Assembly: GCF_000003195.3 (NCBI RefSeq)
Contig: NC_012871.2
Location: 18,296,658 to 18,360,657 of the forward strand
Direction of reading: 5' to 3'
From: Sorghum bicolor
Taxonomy: Eukaryota > Streptophyta > Magnoliopsida > Poales > Poaceae
DNA: 64,000 nucleotides
Shown piece by piece: positions 55,733 to 64,000 of the stretch. Under the pieces are notes generated by a model that ran no database searches, was not told the DNA's origin, and saw only the letters and a list, made by a program, of their open reading frames with translations. The translations under genes and the position numbers were made by a program. Within the stretch, counting starts at the first letter, position 1; each line of letters begins with the position of its first letter.

Positions 55733-58700
55733 CTACACTAAGAGCCTACTGCTCGGGTTGCTCGCCTGCATGGGCCTCTGGTGCCGTCGAAGGGGTCGGG
55801 GCCACCGGCGTCTGGCTGGTCGAGACCGCAGGCGTCGATCGCCCATCTCCTGCAATCGACGCCCCCGACAACTCCCTGACCGACTTGTGTGACCCTGGCT
55901 ACTCAGGGGGAGTAGACGTCCCACAAAGGTTTATGTCGCCGATCACCGTCGACGATAGGTCTAACAGGCTGACGCGAAGGTCAACTGCCTCCTTCGGACG
56001 AACCTCCTTTGGGTATCCCCTCTCTAGCCAGGACAGATCGACCAAGGGGTAGTGCACTCACACCATGCTGAGGACGTGGGCTCTGGCGAACTCCCTGGCG
56101 TCCTTCACGAACTGTTGGAGCCAGCCCGACGCTTGCTGTGCCTTTTCGACCGAGGTCTGCCTTGGTGCGCGGGGCTGGTCCTCGGGGAGTTCTGGACTGA
56201 TCGGGTCCAGCATCGGGGTGACTCCCTTCCAGATCTTTATGCAGTTCGCTTTTCAGGAGTCCCGGTCTTTGACCAGGTCCTCGATGTGCTTCTTAGTGTT
56301 GGCCTTGAGCACTATGACAAGTTTCAAGCATAAACGGAGGCAAAAAGTCAACAACATGCTATGCCAATAAAAAATTTGTGGTCAGTGAAGTCAAAGCAGA
56401 TCTTACCAGTCAGCTCCCGATTCCTGGTCTTTAGCTCCTCGCCAACCTTACGCTCGCTTTCTAGCGCACGCGCACGCTCCTGGTGGAGCTGGTCTCTCTC
56501 CTTTTGGAGGCGCTCAATCTCCAACTCTAGACCTGAAGCGGCAATTGTTTGTCATAAAAATCGATCACGTAGTTAGCTATTACTACTTAGAAACTTGACT
56601 TACTTCTCTTCTCATGGTCCTTATCGGCTAGTCGTCGAGTCAGGTCCAACACACGCTCTTCTTGAGCTACCTTCTCCTTCGCCTCCCTCTCAGCCTCTGA
56701 CCGAAGGCGGTCCACTTCCGCGGTCAGAGCCTTGTTCTCGGCGACCATGCTCTCAATTTGGTCGAAGCACCTTTTCCTGTACTTCACCGTTTTCATTACG
56801 TCCTACGGATTTCAGGCATGCTACACAGTAAACACTCCATGGTTTATATATACTCCAATGAAATGAGAGACCACTTACCTTAACCTTGCTGACGAGGCGC
56901 TTGGCAGCGCGCTCTACCCTCTCCGCCTCCTCGACCTCGGCGATCTCTTCGTGGCCGGCCGAGTGGCCCCCACGCTGGCGCCATACATAGATGTGTTGGC
57001 GGCCATCGCGGGGATGCCCCTGGATCTCCTCCACTTCGTCGTCGGAGGCCGCCTGAGCTTCCTCGCCCTCTACGCTACCCCAACCATGGTAATGGGTATC
57101 ATACGACCCTTACCTCGGTCAGGAGCGCCCTCCTGCGTGGGAGCCTCCACTGGAGCTAGAGACAGAGCCCTGTATTCTTTAACCAGATCAGGGGACGGAG
57201 CCTTGTCTTCCCTCTCCACCACACTGCTCGGGGGAGGAGTCCCAGTGGTCTCATCACCCCTTGTCGGGGCGCTCGCCTCGGCCCTGTCTCGGGCCGGGTC
57301 CTCATCGGCCACCTCTGTCGTAGGGACAGCAGTGGGCTGTGCCATGGGCTGCTCTAGGGCAGTTTGCCCAGCGACATTCTGCTCGGCGACCACCGGCTCA
57401 GTTGTCCTCGAGTCCAAAACACTACAGGGATCAACATCCGAGGCAGTACTACAAAGAAAATCCAATCCAAAATTACCACACCGAAATCAAACTTCAAGAA
57501 AAAAGAAACTCTTCTTGATAGACTTACAGATTGGAACTTTGGTGTGACACTTTAAAGACCCTCCTCCTAGCTCGCCCAGCCGTCGCTGTCGTCTCTGCTC
57601 CCCCTAGTCGCGCCTGCTCGGCGTGCGCGGCAGGTGGGTCCTGAGAAATCCGATCACCGTCGCCCGGGGTAGCGTCCGGACGGCTGCAGGGTCTGCGGAC
57701 CAAGGTTGGGGCTGCCTCTTCCTCCTCCTCATCGTCGATGACTCTAATAAGTCAGCGGCGCTTGGGTGCTTGGTTCCCTGAGGTCCCCTGGCCAGGCACA
57801 GGTCTTGGAATTGCTCCTGTTGGCACCATTTCCACAAGAGATGGCTCCGTAGCCATCGGCCTCTTGCCGGCCACTCTATCATCAGTGGTCGGCACTGGGC
57901 GGTTCTCATCCTCGTCACTGCTGGTGTATCGGTAACAACGAGCAGGGTTCTACGCCGGGGGTCCACCCTAGTCGGCTGGTCCATATCGGGCGCTAGTGAC
58001 ACATACACCGTTGACCGGTCAATGTCTCCAATCTGCAATACAAAGGCGAAAAGTCATTAGCACAAGACCATGGCACTCTACAACATTACAAATAAACTAA
58101 GGTCTTCATTTACCTTGGGGGCTGGTCGACCCAGCTTGTAAGCGTGCATCCGATCGTCGCTTCGTACGAAGCTACTATCAGCCAGGTTGAATAGCTCATT
58201 GATCCTTCGCTAGATCTCTGGCTTTTCCAAGTTATCCTGGTGCATCCTGGTCGAGTCTTGACTACCTTGGTACTCATACGCCGAGTGCACCCTCCTCTGG
58301 CAAGGCGTGACTCGGCGGCTGAGGAATTTCCCGACCACTCCTGGCCCATCTAGTCGCAACTAGTCGATCAGGGTCATCAACTCCGACACCTGACCAGTAT
58401 ACTTCGGCCGGTCCGTCCAGCTGACCCTCTTCTCGGGGATGTAGCCGACGTCGCAGAACGTGGCGCTGCCTGGCTCCTCCCTGATGTAGAACCACCTCTT
58501 GTACCACTCAGTAAGGGAGGTGTTCCAGGGGCAGCTAAGGTACCGATTCTTCATCCCATCACAGAGATTGAGGTATACTCCACCTGCAATCTTCGAGCCT
58601 CCGACGGCTCCTTTCTTCCTCAAACAGAATAAGTAGCGGAAAAGATCGAAATGTGGCTCAATACCAACAAACACCTCATAGAGGTGAATGAAGGTTGCAA

Positions 58701-58999
58701 TGAGCAGAATGGAGTTCGGGTGCAGATTGCAGATCTCGATCTCATAGTAAAGAAGCAACCCTTGAAGAAATGGATGAACAGACACCCCAAACCCCCTTTA
58801 AAAAATCCTCAAAAACAACAATCTTACCAGCTCGGGGATCTAGGTAACTCTCCCCTTCCGGCGCTCTCCAGCCGCCGAGCTCTTGGTTATGCAGTAGCCC
58901 CATCTGGACGAGGTCATTGAGGGACCTTGTGGTGCACCGTGATTTCTTCCACTCCTTGGCCATCATCTCAGCCCTCTTCTTTGAGTCGCTCTGGGCCAT
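55733..58999 (-). pseudogene. Antisense multi-exon gene of the Tat element ("putative gypsy type transposon" family, coiled coil)
   Basis: A gene opposite to pol starts near 58999 (MAQSDSKKRAEMMAKEWKKS). Its first exon (to about 58114) has LQGLLLYYEIEICNLHPNSI, LFRYLFCLRKKG and WFYIREEPG, typical of the PF04195 family found only in Ty3 elements. A donor GTAAAT lies at 58113 and an acceptor before IGDIDRSTVYVSLAPD near 58033. Later exons are Pro/Ala/Asp-rich (57465-57070), then coiled coil (56796-56587, MVAENKALTAEVDRLRSEAE, and 56540-56420). A frameshift near 58800 and several stops break it. Its role in the element is unknown. Confidence 0.75.
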
Positions 59000-59125
59000 T
59001 TCTTTCTGGCAGAGAGTTTTGAACTGGGTCTCGTGGGATTGGAGGTGATGAGGAACATGAAGGCAGAAGACAGCAAGGGAATATAGGCAGGATGCTAGTA
59101 CGCAACTGTTGTCTAAAAATTCCAA

Positions 59126-59446
59126 GACACATCGTCGAGCCCTTTATAACAGCCGCACCACCTCTTCCACTTCCTGCATTTTGGGGAAATATGCGTTTTT
59201 TGCGGCAGAAGTGGCGTTTTGGTTTTCAACTTCCGTTGCAGTAAATTCGGCAGCCTTTTTACAATGATTGTTGGTTTTCCTTTCTTGATCCGCACGATGA
59301 GCAGCTACGCAGTTAGTAGGCACCCCTTTTTATGCGACAGACTAACAAGATAGCAGAGTGCCTCGTCACATCACAAATTAATGAGGCGACGCGATGTTTT
59401 CAAGAGCCAAGTAATTAATTTGTTTGGATTTGCTTGAAAGTCTAGA
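59126..59446. other. Promoter side of the antisense gene
   Basis: No clear TATA box was found for the antisense gene. Nothing else is recognised. Confidence 0.3.
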
Positions 59447-59790
59447 GACTGTACCGACCACCGAGCATGATACGCTCGGGGACTGGTCAACTAGTCCGCT
59501 CATTTGTAGACCGGGGACTGTACCATCCACCGAGCATGATACGCTCGGGGACTAGTCAACCAGCCCGCTCATTTGTAGACCGGGGACTGTACCGACCACC
59601 GAGCATGATACGCTCGGGGACTGGTCGACCAGCCCGCTCATTTGCAGACTGGGGACTGTACCGACCACTGAGCATGATATGCTCGGGGACTGGTCGACCA
59701 GCCTGCTCAGTCGCCGATTGAGGATTGTACTGCATGACGAGCGTGATACGCTCGGGGACTGGTCGATCAGTCTCTATGCCATGCTCGGGG
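59447..59790. repeat. About five tandem copies of a 69-bp unit
   Basis: Units start at 59447, 59516, 59585, 59654 and 59723, each with GACTGTACCGACCACCGAGC followed by ATGATACGCTCGGGGACTGG. Because 69 is a multiple of 3, the array stays open in several frames, which explains the repetitive ORFs on both strands. The last copy is diverged. Confidence 0.92.
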
Positions 59791-60284
59791 ACTGTGCTGA
59801 CTACCGATCGTGCTCGGAGACTCATCAATCACTCCCTGCGCTGTGCTCGGGACTTGCTTCGATCACTCTCCGACCACAGCTTGGCGACTGCTTTTCTCAG
59901 TTACATATGAATTGGACTGGATGATTTTAATTTTTTAGACATAGCTACAAGGCTCATACTTCGCCTTCCAGCAAGCTCAGGGACTACATCGGTACGATGC
60001 ATCTAGCGATGCATGTTAGTATCAGAAATTTTAAGATGATTTTCTTTTTAGACCCTGGCACCACGTGCCTACGTCACCTATTACCAGGCTCGGGGACTAA
60101 GTGGGCACACTTCACCTTGCGGTGAATATGCTTGCTTTTTGAGACGCTACACTTTTTAGAAAAGTAAAGTGGGCACACTTCATGAGGAAAGAAATATTTT
60201 TTGATTAAGAGCACCATGCATTCTTCAAACAACCTGCTTCTTCGATGTTGATGTCTTTTGAGTTGGTAAATATACCGTTGCAAC
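59791..60284 (+). other. 3' untranslated region of the Tat element
   Basis: It contains further GCTCGGGGACT words and two copies of AGTGGGCACACTTCA (60099 and 60170), near where the polypurine tract would be expected. No coding is seen. Confidence 0.45.
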
Positions 60285-60330
60285 TGTTTGGGCGACTTTC
60301 ATGCTGATTGAAGATGACGAGCCTCTCCGA

Positions 60331-60333
60331 TCG
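60331..60333. repeat. Left TSD of CACTA-3
   Basis: TCG precedes CACTACACC and recurs at 63132-63134. Confidence 0.85.
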
Positions 60334-63131
60334 CACTACACCACAACCCAAGAATAGCGACATACCATCGGTCGGCATAGGTAGATATAGTGACGTTCCC
60401 TCGGTCGGTATAGACCTATGCCGACACTTAATTGTAGCCGCTGAAAGTGGCGTCGGTATAGCCTATGCCGACCAACATGTTTTTAACGACCGACAGTGTG
60501 ACGCCTTTGGTGCTATATATAGCGACACATGGTTTGAGGCTATAAATACTTTTAGCAACTAACAGTCCAACACGAATCACTCATATAGAGACAATATATA
60601 TATTGCTAATCAGCAGTACATAATTAATCCCAAATTATCTATTGTCAATGCATAAACATTTAATACAATATACATTAACCATACATACAAGGACATTGAT
60701 TTATTCATATATTTGCTAGCCCAATGTATGGCTGGTCAAATTAAACATCATACAAGTATAAAATACATTAGACGCTCAGAGACTTGAAGTTTATACATGA
60801 GGAGGACATCAACATCCCTACATAGGAGCCATCAGTAATTCTATCTCTACCTCCTATGAACAAAAGCTATACATCCACCGTTTGTGACCAAAAGCATGGC
60901 TCACTAACACGTAAGAGCTCAGTGCTTGAATTTCACTAACTACAATCTCATAGGCAGATCTCTAATAAGTTCAAAACAAAACATAGCTTCCACGAGCACT
61001 CTGAACTTGTCGACACCGTCTCACATACATAGCACCTCACATAATGGTCTGAACTGCAATATGAACACTCAATTAACAAAAACTTTTAGCAAACTTGGAG
61101 TAATCCTGCTAGTAATATTGCAGGAAATGGGCATTTCAGAGTCTTTGAAGAAAAGCTCCTACACAGATAACAACCTATCACAATTCTGTAAAATTTAACA
61201 CTAACTCTCAGATGCTATGCAACACTGTATCAAAAAGGTAATGAAAATCTCAGAAACACAGTAAAGCAGAGAAATTTTGTGGATTTGTAGATTATTTGAA
61301 AAAATGGTGAATTAAAGTAGTGCAAGTTAGTTATTACCTAAAAATGGAAATCAAAATAGTACAGTAAATACCTTAGGAAAAAAGTAAGTCTGCATTTTTC
61401 TTATGGTTGTACAGATCTTGGTGACAGCAAACCAACTCCCATGGATAATATGTGCATGGCTACACCAACCGTAAATGAACATTAGGAATAATTAATTATC
61501 ATGTAAGAATACAAAATTATGATTTTCTTTTCCACGGACTCGGCTTGTTTTCCAGATCTGGTGAACTACAGCCCTGTCATGACTGCAACAATAGAAATTT
61601 CTATGCACTTCAATAAACATGGCAAACAGTTACATAGCCTGGACAATTAGCAGGATTAAAAACTACAGGGACAATGGTGTTTAGAGACGAGAATGCAGCA
61701 GGATCTTTAAATGACCACTACAATGGCTTCATTTTTGGTTAGTACAAGGGCAAGTTTCAGATCTTTGAGTCAATGATTTATGCTTATCTTTCTAAAATAG
61801 TCTTAGGAGATCACAGTAAAACAACATTATTGAATTTTTCTGCTGCATACTTGTCAGTTCTTCACTTCCTGATAGTTATGAAATGCAAACAGTATAGGAA
61901 CTGGATGTCTGTAATGAAATGCAGACTAGATAGAAACTGGCTAGGAGTAAACCTAGATGAAAATGGAACTCTACTCTTGGTGCTCCTTGGTAACAAACTG
62001 CAAGATAGGAGATGAAAAAATCAGTAACTGAAACTTGTACTCAATATCACAGAAAAAATATCATTCAGAATTGATGAGCCAAATATACCATAATAAGATG
62101 ACAAATTAATGATAGGTCTGCACCACCAAAATATTTAGGGAAGGAGATTAGGCTATGACACTTACATGGATGAACGGCAGACAACACCATATGGGAGAGA
62201 GGGCATGCGTGGATGGCAAGGCTTGCTAGTCCCTGCACTTGTGGATGTGAATGTTGGGAAGGAGGAGCACGACGTCCTCATGGTCCAGTACCGGATGAAG
62301 ACACCTTACAGTCCACCACGGATACAGGCGGTCCATGCTTGAATCTTGCCTGCTTTTATTGGATCCAGCAGCTGGTGCCTTCAGGAATAAGGAGCAAGAA
62401 GAGGGGTATCGTGCTGGCCTCAAGGTATACTCGGCTGCAGAGCATAGGCTGCTGCATCTGAAACACCGAGCGCCGCTGCCTGGTGCAAGATCTAGAAGTG
62501 GGAGGACGGGACCGGGAGAGGAAACTTACCCTCGGAGCGCCGACAGCTGCGTGGTCCACTGGGTGCCGCCACTAGCCGCGCAGCGGCACAGACTATTGCA
62601 CGGACCGACCTTTTTCCATCGAGTGCAGTTGCGCTGCGCCGCTAGCCAGGAGCGGGATCTGGGATCGAGGAGGGTGGGACACCAGGAGCACGAGCGAGAG
62701 TTGGGCGGTGGTGGCCGCAGCGACGTGAGCAATTTGGTGGACGCGGTACCGGCGGCGGCGGCGGCGGTGAGTTGCAAACCTGGAGACTGAACAATAAAGA
62801 GGTAGGGTTTGGAGAATTGGAGAGGGCAGTATTTGGGCCTTGCAATTTTGCCACGATCGGGCCATTTTTCATTTCAGTTTCCTGTGGGCCTTTTTCACTA
62901 TTTAGAGCGGGGCACAGCCTATGCCGACTGATAGTTGGTCCTCCTTATTGATCTATACCGACCGAATATTTGATGGTACAGTCAAATACCTATACCGACC
63001 GATAGTTCAACACAAAACATGTATTTATCAACACTTGACCCGTAGGCTAGCTATACCGACCGACAGTTCAACGGTATTAGTATATCTATAACGACACACA
63101 TGTGACGCTATACTAGTGTTGTGGTGTAGTG
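60334..63131. mobile_element. CACTA-3: non-autonomous CACTA element, 2,798 bp
   Basis: The perfect 14-bp terminal inverted repeat CACTACACCACAAC and 3-bp TSD TCG are diagnostic. Subterminal regions carry TCGGTCGGTATAG/CTATACCGACCGA words (60365-60480 and 62925-63110). No transposase is encoded. The AT-rich interior (60560-62100) and a GC-rich part (62440-62790) show no family I recognise. Its subterminal words differ from those of CACTA-1 and CACTA-2, so it belongs to another family. Confidence 0.93.
62210..62800. other. GC-richer block in CACTA-3, possible captured sequence
   Basis: Base composition rises sharply against the flanking interior, and overlapping open frames occur on both strands (plus 62335-62790; minus 62593-62865). 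A (GGC)n run near 62750 and a start-like context on the minus strand suggest a piece of a host gene's 5' end. No domain is recognised and the strand is not settled. Confidence 0.3.
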
Positions 63132-63417
63132 TCGAAGAAGCTCAAGATGGCGTGTTACATCACAATACATGGTGCTCGGGGTTTAGCTATGGGGGTATAG
63201 ACCCCTATACCCTTACGGCTAGACTTGGGCTAGGAGATTCGGCCCATTATGAGACAGATCGAAGCTTGATCCAACTGCCTGGAGCTTCGCGCAAGGAAAC
63301 AAGACGTGGAGATCATGCAAGATTCTAGTCGGTTAGAATAGGAATTGATATCGCATTATCTATGGCAATTGTAACCGACTAGGATTAGTTTCCAGATCTG
63401 TAATCTTGCCCTCTGGA

Positions 63418-63426
63418 CTATATAAA
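63418..63426 (+). promoter_or_regulatory. TATA box in the Tat 3' LTR
   Basis: CTATATAAAGAGAGG lies about 230 bp before the LTR end. As this is the 3' LTR, it would drive transcription outward into the flanking element. Confidence 0.75.
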
Positions 63427-63649
63427 GAGAGGCAAGGGACCCCCCGTAGACAACTCAACACAATTCAATCCACAACAATACAACCAGACGCAGAACTTAG
63501 GTATTACGCCCACACGGTGGCCGAACCTAGATAAAAACCTTGTCTGTGTATTGCGTCACCATAGAGTTCATAGCTTGCACACCTGTCTGCCGATAAACTA
63601 CTATCGTGGGTATACCCCAAGGTAGACTGCCGACCAGCTTTCGTTGACA

Positions 63650-64000
63650 CTTAGTGTGCTTGCTCACATAACTTTCACTTGTAGAATAAACTTTGCTTGA
63701 TGTGTTGTCCTGTTTGCAAAACTAAGGTAGATCAAGTGCGTGGGCTCTAGTGGTGGAAAAACACCAACAGAACCAAATCTATTTCCTTAATTTTTTTTCT
63801 CCATCCTTAGGCACATTAAACAAGATAAAGTTATGTTACATGATTTATTTATTTATGAGTGGTAAGATAAAAAATTAAGCATTTAATGTTGCATTTAAGT
63901 TCACATGACACAAAAGAATGAAATTGCTTAACTAATGGAAGGATTGTTTATCTCTATATAAATTTTCAAATAAGTATGACTATCATCTTCCCAAGATTGA
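63650..64000 (-). mobile_element. Continuation of the second gag-only-family element
   Basis: From about 63730, GATCAAGTGCGTGGGC … GGTGGAAAAACACCAA … AACAAGATAAAGTT matches 32250-32345 of the first gag-only element in the same orientation. This shows that the Tat element split it. The rest lies beyond the window. Confidence 0.7.

Larger units (their letters stand above)
49880..63649 (+). mobile_element. Ty3 element of the Tat lineage, 5' end missing, nested
   Basis: gag, protease, RT relic, RNase H and integrase read in order on the plus strand (50200-55440), followed by an antisense gene, a tandem repeat and a 3' LTR. No 5' LTR is found, so the left end was lost. Flanking DNA on both sides belongs to the second gag-only-family element. 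The antisense gene and 3' repeats resemble grass RIRE2/Retand/Grande-type elements. A CACTA element sits in its 3' LTR. Confidence 0.8.
60285..63649 (+). repeat. 3' LTR of the Tat element, split by a CACTA insertion
   Basis: The LTR parts are 60285 (or 60302)-60333 and 63135-63649; joined they measure about 550-565 bp. It ends TTCGTTGACA. A TATA box lies in the right part, followed by ACTCAACACAATTCAATCC, a usual leader for this element type. Confidence 0.7.

Noticed and set aside
59447..59790. CRISPR-like array
   Set aside because: Units are directly adjacent with no unique spacers, in a plant retrotransposon.
59467..59828. Repetitive protein genes on both strands
   Set aside because: The 69-bp repeat length is a multiple of three, which keeps frames open on both strands without coding.

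Overview
This window is plant nuclear DNA from a grass, most likely an Andropogoneae species of the Sorghum/Saccharum type. The evidence is many nested LTR retrotransposons, CACTA elements with TTTAGCACCGG-type subterminal hairpins, grass Helitron ends, Stowaway and other MITEs, and one spliced nuclear gene with an apparent plastid transit peptide. I see no bacterial operon, rRNA, tRNA or CRISPR array. The genus is inferred from repeat style and is not proven.

Layout. 1-4200: the 5' end of a minus-strand LTR retrotransposon (partial gag-like ORF, initiator-Met-tRNA primer site, LTR of about 3 kb). 4330-4748: abutting MITEs. 5110-8670: a 5'-truncated L1-type LINE with a 9-bp target duplication. 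8754-14598: a complete, mutated Ty3 chromovirus of Reina type with short LTRs and a GCAAA target duplication. 14960-15139: another MITE. 15483-19301: a composite Helitron region holding a Stowaway MITE, two copies of a GGCCTTGTTTAGTTCC MITE family and inverted Helitron 5' ends. 19302-21204: low-copy-looking DNA with a possible exon fragment and three more MITEs of that family.

21205-22289 (minus): the one convincing host gene, a two-exon, 307-residue cis-prenyltransferase with all main family motifs. A MITE touches its stop codon and a CACTA end lies about 400 bp upstream of its ATG.

22690-42712: a large, decayed minus-strand CACTA transposon. From its 5' (right) end it carries a small intact two-exon GRF-zinc-finger/membrane ORF, a TNP2 transposase pseudogene, a noncoding block of about 170-bp repeats, and a Transposase_24/Ulp1-protease pseudogene. 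A 7.9-kb gag-only LTR retrotransposon (28482-36405, TSD ATGAT, paired 1340-bp LTRs) is inserted in it. From 43921 a second CACTA relic of the same family runs on the plus strand. It is interrupted by a relative of the gag-only element (46515 to the window end), which holds a plus-strand Tat-lineage Ty3 element (about 49880-63649), which in turn holds a 2.8-kb non-autonomous CACTA (60334-63131, TSD TCG).

Functionally, almost everything here is mobile DNA, most of it broken by stops that look like C-to-T or G-to-A changes at Trp, Gln and Arg codons. The most interesting points are the intact GRF/membrane ORF kept in two CACTA elements, reuse of subterminal hairpins upstream of an internal TATA box, the gag-only element, the antisense multi-exon gene in the Tat element, and transposons pressed against both ends of the prenyltransferase gene. 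All calls come from reading the sequence; no database search was run.
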